DNA of 44,141 nucleotides from Salinicola salarius (GTDB taxonomy: Bacteria; Pseudomonadota; Gammaproteobacteria; Pseudomonadales; Halomonadaceae): NCBI RefSeq assembly GCF_003206135.1, contig NZ_PZJT01000017.1:39647-83787 (forward strand), given 5' to 3'. A model generated the notes under the pieces. That model worked only from the letters and a program-made list of their open reading frames with translations, had not been told where the DNA came from and did no database searches. The translations under genes were made by a program, and so were the position numbers. Of the stretch, positions 18,742-26,995 are shown piece after piece. Each line of letters begins with the position of its first letter. Positions within the stretch are counted from its first letter, which is position 1.

Positions 18742-20091
18742 TCACAGCAGCGGCTCGAGACGGTCGAGCGCCGGCAGGTTCCAGGCATGGGCGATCAGTT
18801 TGGCGGTTTCATCGTCACTGGCCGCGCCCGAGAACGTCACGAGACGGCGGAACTTGGCCTCCAGTTCGTCCCGGCTCAGGGTGTTGCCCGGGTCGCCCTT
18901 GGGTTCGTCGATCGCTGTGCTCAACTGGCGGCCGTCGCGGGTGGTGACGTCGATCCGGCCCAGCCAGCGGCGCGGGTAGGCCGCATCCACCTCGGGATCC
19001 AGCACCATCGACACCCGCCGGCGGAAGTCGGCTACGGCCTCGTCCTGCAGCGCATGGTCGCGGAAGCTGGCCAGGCTGGCATCGCCGTGGACGGCGATCA
19101 GCCCCAGCACGCTACCCATCGAGAACTTGGCCTGGTGAATGGTGCGAGGGTCGGACACGGGGCCGAGTACGTCGATCGCGGCCTGATGCACTCTGGCCGT
19201 GACGGTTTCGATATCGTCATGAGCCAGGGCTTCTCGCTGCATCAGGGCCAGCAAGGCGTCCGCTGCCGGGTGGGTGTGTCGGCAGGAGGCATGAAACTTG
19301 AACGAGGTCTCGACCAGCGCCCAGCGTTCGCCGAGCCGATCCGTCAGCCGGTCGAGATCGGCATCGGTGGACATGCCGGCAGCCATGCCTTGGGGGCCTT
19401 CGAGAACATGCCGGGCGCCCGTCAGGCCGCTGTGGGTCATGTAGGCGGCGAGCAGGCCGTCGGACGCGGCCTTGGCAGTGTGGAGCTGCTTGGAGTCGGC
19501 GGCGTCGCGCAGGAATTCCCACAGCCCGGCGGCCTGGGTGCCGGCGCTGCCAAGCAGGTTCACGAAGCCGTCGGTATCGAGTTCCATCAGTTTGCCCGCG
19601 GCCACGGCGGCTGCCAGGGTGCCGGCGGTGCCGGTGGTATGGAAGATGCGGTAGTGGGAGCGGCCGAGAAACTCGCCGACCCGAATCCCCGCTTCGTAAC
19701 CGGCGACAGCGGCAGTGATCAGGTCCTGGCCACTACAGCCCAGATCCTGGGCAGTCGCCAGCGCGGCGGGGAACACCACGGTGGCGGGGTGGAGTACGGA
19801 GCTGTTGTGCAGGTCGTCCTGCTCGACCACATGCGAGGCGGCGGCATTGACGAAGGCGGCAAAGTGGGGCGACGTCATGCGGCGGTCGGTCAGCTGCTGG
19901 CTGCCGCCGTCGCTCGGGCCCATGATCTGGCTGTAGCGCTCGAACAGCGGGATCGGCGCGTGATCCTTGCCCGCCAGGGCCGAGCCCAGCCAGTCGAGGT
20001 AGAGCGCCTGGCAGCGTTCGATGACATGGCCGGGCAGTTGCTCATAGCGGAGTTCGGCCAGAAACGCGGCCAGGGTTCGGGTAGCATCCAT
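18742..20091 (-). CDS. MmgE/PrpD family protein of the itaconate cluster
   Basis: The 449-residue product belongs to the MmgE/PrpD family, which includes 2-methylcitrate dehydratase and cis-aconitate decarboxylase (the itaconate-forming enzyme of fungi and macrophages). I prefer the second ATG (20091), which has GAGGGA 6 bases before it; the first (20097) almost touches that site. Visible family segments are ALYLDWLGSALAG, VVEQDDLHNSSVLHPATVVFPAALA, the glycine-rich TTGTAGTLAAAVAAGKL, SKQLHTAKAASDGLLAA and FKFHASCRHTHPAADALLAL. It lies between the dehydrogenase and ict with gaps of 24 and 49 bases, so it is part of the operon. Its reaction cannot be read from the sequence; a role with a C5 or C6 di- or tricarboxylate feeding the itaconate pathway is plausible. 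Confidence 0.85.
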   Translation of the reverse strand: MDATRTLAAFLAELRYEQLPGHVIERCQALYLDWLGSALAGKDHAPIPLFERYSQIMGPSDGGSQQLTDRRMTSPHFAAFVNAAASHVVEQDDLHNSSVLHPATVVFPAALATAQDLGCSGQDLITAAVAGYEAGIRVGEFLGRSHYRIFHTTGTAGTLAAAVAAGKLMELDTDGFVNLLGSAGTQAAGLWEFLRDAADSKQLHTAKAASDGLLAAYMTHSGLTGARHVLEGPQGMAAGMSTDADLDRLTDRLGERWALVETSFKFHASCRHTHPAADALLALMQREALAHDDIETVTARVHQAAIDVLGPVSDPRTIHQAKFSMGSVLGLIAVHGDASLASFRDHALQDEAVADFRRRVSMVLDPEVDAAYPRRWLGRIDVTTRDGRQLSTAIDEPKGDPGNTLSRDELEAKFRRLVTFSGAASDDETAKLIAHAWNLPALDRLEPLL

Positions 20092-20115
20092 GGTCATTCC
20101 CTCGCGGTTACGGCG

Positions 20116-21285
20116 TCAGAACGAACGTGGCAGATCGAGCAGATGCTCGGCCACGTAGGAGAGAATCAGGTTGGTGGAGATCGGCGCGACCTGATAGAGC
20201 CGGGTCTCGCGGAACTTGCGCTCGACGTCGTACTCGGTGGCGAAGCCGAACCCGCCGTGGGTCTGCAGGCAGACGTTGGCGGCTTCCCAGGACGCCTTGG
20301 CTGCCAGGTACTTGGCCATGTTGGCGCTGGCCCCGGCCGGCAGACCGGCATCGAACTCCTGGCAGGCGCGCCAGCGCATCAGGTCGGCAGCTTCCACCTC
20401 GATATGCGCCTCGGCGATGGGGAACTGCACGCCCTGGTTCTTGCCGATCGGCCGGTCGAAGACGATGCGCTCGTTGGCGTAGCGGCTGGCCTTGTCGATG
20501 AACCAGCGGCCATCGCCGATGCACTCGGCGGCGATCAAGGTTCGCTCGGCGTTGAGACCATCGAGGATGTAGCGGAAGCCCTTGCCTTCCTCGCCGATCA
20601 GGCTATCTGCCGGCAGCTCAAGATTGTCGAAGAACAGCTCGTTGGTCTCGTGGCCGACCATGTTGGCGATCGGCTGGACCGTCATGCCGTTGCCGATCGC
20701 CTGATGCAGGTCGACCAGGAAGATCGACATCCCTTCCGACTTGCGCTTGACCTCGGCCAGCGGCGTGGTGCGGGCGAGCAGAATCATCAGGTCCGAATGC
20801 TGGATACGCGAGATCCACACCTTCTGGCCGTTGATCACGTACTTGTCGCCGCGCTTCACCGCCGTGGTCTTGATCTTGGTGGTGTCGGTGCCGGTGGTGG
20901 GCTCGGTAACGCCCATCGACTGCAGGCGGAGCTCGCCGCTGGCGAGTTTGGGCAGTATCGCACTCTTCTGGGCCTCGCTGCCGTGCTTGAGCAGCGTCGC
21001 CATGTTGTACATCTGGCCGTGCACGAAGCCGGCGTTGCCGCCGCAGCGGTTGACCTCTTCGAGGATCACGCTGGCCTCGGTCAGCCCCAGGCCGGAGCCG
21101 CCGAACGCCTCGGGGATCATCGCACCGAGCCAGCCGGCTTCGGTCAGTTCGGTCACGAACTTCTCGGGGAAGCCCTGGACTTCGTCGATCTGACGCCAGT
21201 ATTCGCCATCGTACTGCTGGCACAGGCTGCGCACGCCGTCGCGGATCGCTTCCAGCGCCTCGTGGTCGATAAGGTCGAGACTCAT
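20116..21285 (-). CDS. Acyl-CoA dehydrogenase of the itaconate cluster
   Basis: The 389-residue flavoprotein has the acyl-CoA dehydrogenase fold: N-terminal helical domain (IPEAFGGSGLGLTEASVILEEV, 58-77), FAD-binding beta domain (LQSMGVTEPTTGTDTTKIKT, 121-140, and YVINGQKVWIS), and C-terminal helices (GLNAERTLIAAECIG, QTHGGFGFATEYDVERKFRE). The usual catalytic Glu in a YEGT context near the C-terminus is absent (the region reads LYQVAPIST). Glu247 in LNAER falls where isovaleryl-CoA dehydrogenase keeps its catalytic base. A branched substrate such as a methylsuccinyl-type CoA would fit both this and the cluster, but that is inference. The gene overlaps ich by four bases (ATGA). Confidence 0.88.
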   Translation of the reverse strand: MSLDLIDHEALEAIRDGVRSLCQQYDGEYWRQIDEVQGFPEKFVTELTEAGWLGAMIPEAFGGSGLGLTEASVILEEVNRCGGNAGFVHGQMYNMATLLKHGSEAQKSAILPKLASGELRLQSMGVTEPTTGTDTTKIKTTAVKRGDKYVINGQKVWISRIQHSDLMILLARTTPLAEVKRKSEGMSIFLVDLHQAIGNGMTVQPIANMVGHETNELFFDNLELPADSLIGEEGKGFRYILDGLNAERTLIAAECIGDGRWFIDKASRYANERIVFDRPIGKNQGVQFPIAEAHIEVEAADLMRWRACQEFDAGLPAGASANMAKYLAAKASWEAANVCLQTHGGFGFATEYDVERKFRETRLYQVAPISTNLILSYVAEHLLDLPRSF

Positions 21286-22148
21286 GATCGAGACTCCTGA
21301 TCTTCAGTGTTATTGAATTCAACCGTGGCGCGATGGGCCGGCCCGTCCGCGTTGCCGGCCGTCAACTCGGCACGGCCGACACCGGTTATCCGTCCGGTGG
21401 TCTGAAAGGGCTTGTTGGCGATCAGCGGGCGCAGTCCGCGATACTGCATGCGCTTAGGGCGAGCTTGGGGGTTGGCCTCGCAGAAGGCTTGCAACTGGAG
21501 CGTGGCGATCAGCGGCCCATGCACCACGAGGCCCGGGTACCCCTCGGTTTCGGTGACGTAGGGCCAGTCGTAATGAATCCGGTGGCCGTTGAAGGTGACC
21601 GCCGAGTAGCGGAACAGCAGAACCGGATCGGGCTCGATGGTCTGAGACCAGTCCGCGTCCGGCATCGGCTCGTCGAGCGACAGCTTGGGCGGGGCCGGCT
21701 GACGGTAGACGATGTCCTGTTCTTCGCGGATGGCGAGCTCGCCGGCCTGACGATAATCGTGCTGTACGGTCACGAACAGCAGCGAGCCGGTGCGGCCATG
21801 TTTTTCCTGGATATCGGTCACCGTGGAGACACGCTCGGCTTCGATGCCCGCTTTCAGCGGCGTCAGGAACTCGAGGCGTCCGCCGGCCCACATGCGGTTG
21901 CGGTCGTCTGCCGGGGGCAGAAAGCCGCCGCGGGTCGGATGGCCGTCGCCGCCCAACTGATCGCCAGGGAGCGGGTTCTGGAAGAAGGCCCAGTGCCACA
22001 GCGGCGGCAAGGGTTCGCCCGGGGCCGGGCAGGGCTCGCCGAAGGTGGCGGCGACGCGGGCGACCAGCGCACTGTCGAGATGATCCGTGCTCTGTTCCCG
22101 GTTGCCGATCCAGCGTTCGAGCGTGTTGTCGGTCATGCTGTCGGACAT
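21282..22148 (-). CDS. ich: MaoC/HTD2-like acyl-CoA hydratase, probable itaconyl-CoA hydratase
   Basis: The 288-residue product is a double hot-dog hydratase of the MaoC/HTD2 type (FAS1-like dehydratase N-terminal half, MaoC-like C-terminal half). The catalytic motif YSAVTFNGHRIHYDWPYV (171-188) with Asn177, His179, His182 and Asp184 is intact, followed by EGYPGLVVHGPLIATLQ. The N-terminal half has WHWAFFQNPLPGDQLGGDGHP and MWAGGRLEF. I use the ATG at 22148 with GGTGGAT upstream rather than the GTG at 22160. The predicted reaction is itaconyl-CoA to (S)-citramalyl-CoA. It is the first gene of the catabolic operon; its promoter must lie in 22149-22322. A mesaconyl-CoA hydratase of the same family is the main alternative. 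Confidence 0.8.
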   Translation of the reverse strand: MSDSMTDNTLERWIGNREQSTDHLDSALVARVAATFGEPCPAPGEPLPPLWHWAFFQNPLPGDQLGGDGHPTRGGFLPPADDRNRMWAGGRLEFLTPLKAGIEAERVSTVTDIQEKHGRTGSLLFVTVQHDYRQAGELAIREEQDIVYRQPAPPKLSLDEPMPDADWSQTIEPDPVLLFRYSAVTFNGHRIHYDWPYVTETEGYPGLVVHGPLIATLQLQAFCEANPQARPKRMQYRGLRPLIANKPFQTTGRITGVGRAELTAGNADGPAHRATVEFNNTEDQESRS

Positions 22149-22305
22149 AAGGCGATCCACCAGTCTCGTAAGGTGTCGCTAGCATGGCCGGACTCGATTC
22201 CTCGGGATATCTGTCTTTCGTGGCAGGGGGCTTTGGTTTTGCTGAATACGACTTTCGATGTATTCCATGCCCGTGCGCCGCCGAGAGGCATCGTCGAGTC
22301 CGTGA

Positions 22306-22321
22306 TCCGGCTTCTGCCGGA
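22306..22321 (-). terminator. Small hairpin after the GGDEF gene
   Basis: A perfect 6-bp stem TCCGGC/GCCGGA with a 4-base loop starts one base past the stop codon of the GGDEF gene. There is no U tract, so it may protect the mRNA end or be a Rho-dependent end rather than a strong terminator. Confidence 0.35.
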
Positions 22322-22322
22322 G

Positions 22323-24293
22323 TTACTGAGCCGGTTGCCAGTGGACGCGGTTGCGTCCCTGCTCTTTAGCCGCATAAAGCCCCAGGTCGGCACGCTTGAT
22401 GGCTGGCTTCAGAGAGGTTTCGCCGACCAGGATGGCCGTCACTCCCAGCGACGCCGTATAGTGCAGCCAACCATTTCCAGTTACCTCTGGATCGACTTCC
22501 ACTGGTGATTTTTCCAGGGTCAGACGTAACCTTTCGGCAATCTGTATCGCTTGTGACTGGGAGGTATCGACCAGCAGTACGGCAAACTCTTCGCCGCCCA
22601 TCCGGCAGAGTACGTCGCCATCGCGCAGCAGTTGACGGCCCGTCTCGGCAAAGGCTTGCAGCACCCGGTCACCCACATCGTGGCCGTAGGTGTCGTTGAT
22701 ATGCTTGAAATGATCCAGATCTATCGCGATCAGCGCGAGCGGTTCACCGCTTCGCTCTGCCCGGGCAATCTCCTGGACGGCTTGATCCTGCAGATAGCGA
22801 CGGTTGCCGAGACCGGTGAGGGGATCGGTCATGGCCTGGCGGGCCAGTGTCTCCTCCAGTTGCTTGCGTTCGGTGAGATCGAATACCGTGGCGCGTGAAT
22901 GCACAAAGCCGCGTGAGGTTCTGTAGGCCGTGGCCTGAATGATCACTGGAATGGTGGTACCTGCTCGGGTCCGCAGCGCACATTCCGCCGAGCCTTCCTG
23001 ATCGGGGCCCAGAACGCCTTGAAAGGCTTCCTCGAAGGCCTCTCGTGTTTCAGGCGTAATGAAATGGCTATAGTCGAGCCGATCGATCACTTCCTCGGCC
23101 CGGTATCCCAGCCATTCGAGTTCCGTACGGTTCATCTGGACGACACGCCCCTCCGCATTCAACGAATGATACCCGCAAGGCGCATAGTCATAGAGATTGC
23201 GAACTTCCTTGGCGTACTGCTGGGCTTCTCGCTTCAGTAATTGCTGCCGATGGCTGCTGATGGCCCAGACGATGCCTGGCAGAATGGCCAGGGCGTAGAG
23301 CATGAAAATGAGCAGAACGGGTACGTCCTGATCGAACAGGGTGGTCAGGCGAGGCTTGGAAACCAGGATACCTAGCTGCCAGGGATAGTAGGATGGGGTG
23401 CTGTAAATCCCGCTGGCCAGACTGCGGTATTGTCGAGTCCGAATATCGATGGTCTGGAAAAGCAGGAGACGGTCGTCCATCTCTACCTGGCCGTGATCTT
23501 GTTGCGAAAGCGACTCCCATTGTTCAGGAAACTTTACTTTGAAGTTCCTGCCGAATGTCGTCGTTCCAAAAGCTTTGGCAAGAAGCCAGTTGCCTTGACC
23601 ATCGATGAGAATGGGCTGCGCCGTGCTGTCGATGGACATCGCGTGTCGCATGTCGGTGGTCAAGGATTGCCAGTCGACGCTAGACAGCAAAACCCCTTTG
23701 CGTCGGCCCTCGTTATCGAAGACGGGCGTGGCGATACTGATGATCGGAACCACACTGTCATTCGCGTTTTCATAGCTGGGCTGGCGGGTGGGAGGGGAGA
23801 TGTAGAGCTCGCCAGGCGCCAGTTGCATGGCTTCTTGGAAATAGACCGAATCGGCGTAAGAACGGCCGGTCGAAAGCTTGTCCTGACGCTTCCCATACTT
23901 GACATGAAGAAGTTCCTGGCCGCGCGTATTCAGCAGCATCAGCGTGGTGTATCGCCCCGAATGCGTAAGCAGGGTGTCGAACAGCAATGCGAGCCGCTCG
24001 GCAGTCAGTTGCTGGGCCGTGGAGGGGAAAGGCGACTGCCTGGTCTGGACGCTATCGAGATAATATTTGAGCAATGGCATCCTGGAAGTTGCCACGATGT
24101 CGTCGAAACATTCGTTCAGCCGCCTTTGCAGAGCCTCTCGCCCGCTCTCCAGCATGGCCTGGGCACCGACTCGACTTCCGTCGATACGCGCCTCCAGATA
24201 GGCGTGGGATAGCGGATAAAGAAACGCCGTGATCAACATCACGGGGACGACGATAGCTAGCATGAGTCGTGAGCAAAGCGCATTCACTTTCAC
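22323..24293 (-). CDS. Membrane sensor diguanylate cyclase (Cache-like, PAS, GGDEF)
   Basis: The 656-residue protein makes the second messenger cyclic-di-GMP in response to a periplasmic signal. It has a membrane helix at about 10-31, a periplasmic sensor region of about 290 residues that looks like a double Cache domain (DSVYFQEAMQLAPGELYISP, VVPIISIATPVFD, GVLLSSVDW), a second helix at about 325-347, a PAS domain (about 365-475, YDYAPCGYHSLNAEG to RATVFDLTERKQLEE) and a GGDEF domain (485-650). The active site reads GGEEF (566-570) and the inhibitory I-site RxxD is present as RDGD (557-560), five residues before it. So the enzyme should be active and subject to product inhibition. It is the downstream partner of the LOV-GGDEF-EAL gene, 131 bases away on the same strand. 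The ligand is unknown. Confidence 0.9.
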   Translation of the reverse strand: MKVNALCSRLMLAIVVPVMLITAFLYPLSHAYLEARIDGSRVGAQAMLESGREALQRRLNECFDDIVATSRMPLLKYYLDSVQTRQSPFPSTAQQLTAERLALLFDTLLTHSGRYTTLMLLNTRGQELLHVKYGKRQDKLSTGRSYADSVYFQEAMQLAPGELYISPPTRQPSYENANDSVVPIISIATPVFDNEGRRKGVLLSSVDWQSLTTDMRHAMSIDSTAQPILIDGQGNWLLAKAFGTTTFGRNFKVKFPEQWESLSQQDHGQVEMDDRLLLFQTIDIRTRQYRSLASGIYSTPSYYPWQLGILVSKPRLTTLFDQDVPVLLIFMLYALAILPGIVWAISSHRQQLLKREAQQYAKEVRNLYDYAPCGYHSLNAEGRVVQMNRTELEWLGYRAEEVIDRLDYSHFITPETREAFEEAFQGVLGPDQEGSAECALRTRAGTTIPVIIQATAYRTSRGFVHSRATVFDLTERKQLEETLARQAMTDPLTGLGNRRYLQDQAVQEIARAERSGEPLALIAIDLDHFKHINDTYGHDVGDRVLQAFAETGRQLLRDGDVLCRMGGEEFAVLLVDTSQSQAIQIAERLRLTLEKSPVEVDPEVTGNGWLHYTASLGVTAILVGETSLKPAIKRADLGLYAAKEQGRNRVHWQPAQ

Positions 24294-24424
24294 GGATGGA
24301 TCTCTCGAAATGCCACGAGGGCTATTGGCCTAGGCAGTCGATGACGCCACTGCACCCGGCGCGAGTCAGATCGAGGGCCGTCCGGCCGCTCGATCGACAA
24401 TCGTTGTCTTGTCGTTTCTTCCGT

Positions 24425-26995
24425 TCAGGGGAGCGTATCGGGCAGTCTCTGTAACTCCCTCCAGGGCATGGGCCTGGCGAAAAAGAAGCCCTGAAGATAA
24501 TCGCAGCGACGCTGGCAAAGGTCTTTCTGCTGCGTGGATTGCTCGATGCCTTCAGCTACTACCGTCAATGCCATGTGATGCGCCATGGTGATGGCGCCCT
24601 CGACGATGGCGGCATTATGGGAGGACGTCAGGATGTCTTCGATGAAGGCGCGATCCAGTTTGATCTTGTGGATCGGTAGATCACGGAGGTAGCTCAGGCT
24701 GGAAAAGCCAGTACCGAAATCATCGATGGCAATGGAGATGCACATCGCGCGCAACGCTTTGACCAGGTCAATGACCTTCTCGGCATTCTGCAGCAGAATA
24801 CTTTCGGTCATTTCCAGCTCGAGCAGATTCGGTGGCAATCCGGTTTCGTCGAGCACGCGTTTGACCTCGTCGAGAAAGCCGTCGCGGTGAAACTGCAGTG
24901 ACGATATGTTGACCGCAACCGGAACGACTCGGTCTCCTCGCGCTTGACTGTCGGCTAGCGTCTGGCAGGCCTCACGCAATACCCAGCGGCCGATATCGAT
25001 GATCTGTCCGGTCTGTTCGGCCACCGGAATGAAGACGCCGGGAGATATCATCCCATGCAGCGGGTGGTGCCAGCGGATCAAGGCTTCGACGCTGCGAATT
25101 CTGCCAGTAGTCGCCTCGACGACCGGCTGATAGAAAAGCTCGAACTGACCTTCACGCAGCGCCATCTGGATATCGTGGCGCATCAATACATACTCGCCCG
25201 TGCTCTCGTTGCCACCACCTTGATACCACTGCCAGGTATTGCGCCCCTGGCGTTTCGCGCCCTCCATGGCCAGGTCGGCATATTGCAACAGTTCCTGCGC
25301 GCGCCGAGTGTCTGCGCCACGACAGGCGAGCCCGATGCTGGTACTGATATGCAGCATCTTTCCATCGATATCGAAGGGAGACTCGAAAGCTTCGAGAATG
25401 TTCTTCGCAGCCTCGGCCGCAGCGTCATGGTGAGGCAGGTGCGGCAGCAGAAAAATGAATTCGTCACCACCGACACGGGCCAGCATGTCGCCGGCGGCCA
25501 CATACTGGCGGAGCCGTTCCGCGACGGCGACGAGCATGCGATTGCCGACGGGATGCCCCAGGCCGTCGTTGACGGTCTTGAAACCATCCAGATCGAGATA
25601 CATCACGGTCAACGGGCTCTGGCGCTTGAGGCTTTTGCGGTATTCCCGTTCCAGGCGCGCGTCCAATGAGGCTCTGTTGGGCAAGCCGGTGAGCAAATCG
25701 TGGGTCGCCTGATAGGCAATTTGCGCTTCCTGATCCCGATGCTGGGTAATGTCTTCCTGAGTGCCGATGAAATGGGTGCACTGCCCCCGTTCGTCGGTGA
25801 CGGGGCTAACGGTGAGGCGGTTCCAGAACGTCGAACCGTCCTGTCGATAGTTGAGCAGGGTGACCTGTACTTCGGTGTTTGCCTGCAAAGCCTTGCGGAT
25901 GGTCTCGACAGCCGCCGGATCGGTTCGCTCCCCTTGCAGGAAGCGGCAGTTCCTGCCGAGAACCTGATCGTGCGAGTAACCCGTCAGATGACAGAAGGCG
26001 TCATTGGCATAAACGATGGGTCTTTCCGTCTGGATCGCATCGACCATCACCATGCCGACGGGGCTGGCCTCGATGCCGCGTTGCAGGAGTCTGAGGTCGG
26101 CTTCCCGGCGTTTGCGACGGGTGATGTCGTGGCAAATCCCGTAGACGCCCACGATCTCCCCATCGACGGTGACCGGAAAGTTGATGACCTCCAAAGGATA
26201 GGTGCGTCCACTGGCGTGGATGCCGATCGTCTCATACTGGCGGGATTCGCCACTCCGGGCGGCATCGAAGGCCGCTTGGGTCAGCTCTCGGTAATCCGTG
26301 GCGATGAAGTCATCGAAGTGGCGGCCGATCATCTCGTCCACCGGGTAGCCGGTGATCTGCTCCAGCGCGGCGTTCCCCTGCTGGAAGCGCCCCTTCAGAT
26401 CGAATTCGTAGACACCATCCGGATGGTTGTCGAACAAGGAGCGATGCCACTCGGCCAGGGTGCGATGCTGATGAGTATCACGGTCGCGGAGGAATGCCAG
26501 CGTGACCAGTGCTGCCGCTTGCCGCAAGCGTTTCTGCGAGGTCTCGTTGGCGGGCATGTAGCCACGATAGTACGTCTCGAAAGTCCCCAGTAACTCGCCT
26601 TGTGACGTGATCAGCGGACTCGACCAGCAGGTCTCGAATCCCTCGAGGATGGCTGCATGACGTAGTGCCTTCCAGCAGGGAGCCGTCCGGATTTCGGTGA
26701 GCATGACCTTACGCCGGTAAGCCGCGGTTCCGAAGGCACCCTGCTCCGGGCCGAGCGGAACGTTCTGCAACTGTTCGGCATAGCGGCGAGAGAGGCGGGG
26801 GTTCGGCAGCAAGCTGAGCGTATGCCGATCGGGATCAAAGCGCATGAAAGCGGCCACCGAGCCAGGAAACAGTGCTTCCACCCAGTCGGCCATGGCATTC
26901 AAGAGACTTTTCAGATCTGCTTGGCCAGCGATCATGTCTAGGACGTTCTGCTGCGCATCCATCAGTTCGAGATCGGCGTTCATCATTTTCTTCAC
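24425..26995 (-). CDS. GAF-PAS-LOV-GGDEF-EAL protein, putative blue-light-controlled c-di-GMP enzyme
   Basis: The 856-residue soluble protein has, in order, a GAF domain (about 15-170), a PAS domain (about 180-295), a LOV-type PAS domain (about 300-420), a GGDEF domain (about 425-590) and an EAL domain (about 605-850). The LOV part carries the photoreceptor signature GRNCRFLQG (347-355) with the flavin-adduct cysteine Cys350, preceded by IVYANDAFCHLTGY and followed by LNYRQDGSTFWNRL and HFIGTQEDIT, whose Asn and Gln contact flavin. GGDEF is intact (509-513) without an RxxD I-site (AAGD at 500-503). EAL is intact: EAL 637-639, VNIS, LEMTES, DDFGTG 759-764 region, KLDRAF, EGIE and QGFFFARPM. 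Both synthesis and hydrolysis of c-di-GMP are therefore possible, with light and the GAF and PAS ligands as inputs. Residues 1-5 contain two ATGs; the first is used. Confidence 0.92.
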   Translation of the reverse strand: MKKMMNADLELMDAQQNVLDMIAGQADLKSLLNAMADWVEALFPGSVAAFMRFDPDRHTLSLLPNPRLSRRYAEQLQNVPLGPEQGAFGTAAYRRKVMLTEIRTAPCWKALRHAAILEGFETCWSSPLITSQGELLGTFETYYRGYMPANETSQKRLRQAAALVTLAFLRDRDTHQHRTLAEWHRSLFDNHPDGVYEFDLKGRFQQGNAALEQITGYPVDEMIGRHFDDFIATDYRELTQAAFDAARSGESRQYETIGIHASGRTYPLEVINFPVTVDGEIVGVYGICHDITRRKRREADLRLLQRGIEASPVGMVMVDAIQTERPIVYANDAFCHLTGYSHDQVLGRNCRFLQGERTDPAAVETIRKALQANTEVQVTLLNYRQDGSTFWNRLTVSPVTDERGQCTHFIGTQEDITQHRDQEAQIAYQATHDLLTGLPNRASLDARLEREYRKSLKRQSPLTVMYLDLDGFKTVNDGLGHPVGNRMLVAVAERLRQYVAAGDMLARVGGDEFIFLLPHLPHHDAAAEAAKNILEAFESPFDIDGKMLHISTSIGLACRGADTRRAQELLQYADLAMEGAKRQGRNTWQWYQGGGNESTGEYVLMRHDIQMALREGQFELFYQPVVEATTGRIRSVEALIRWHHPLHGMISPGVFIPVAEQTGQIIDIGRWVLREACQTLADSQARGDRVVPVAVNISSLQFHRDGFLDEVKRVLDETGLPPNLLELEMTESILLQNAEKVIDLVKALRAMCISIAIDDFGTGFSSLSYLRDLPIHKIKLDRAFIEDILTSSHNAAIVEGAITMAHHMALTVVAEGIEQSTQQKDLCQRRCDYLQGFFFARPMPWRELQRLPDTLP

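Noticed and set aside
18787..21300. An 837-codon open frame on the plus strand, and many others of 200-680 codons opposite known genes
   Set aside because: They lie exactly antisense to well-recognised genes (MmgE/PrpD, acyl-CoA dehydrogenase and others). High-GC coding sequence leaves the complementary frames open; their compositions (Gly, Arg, Ala, His, Asp-rich without motifs) are not protein-like.
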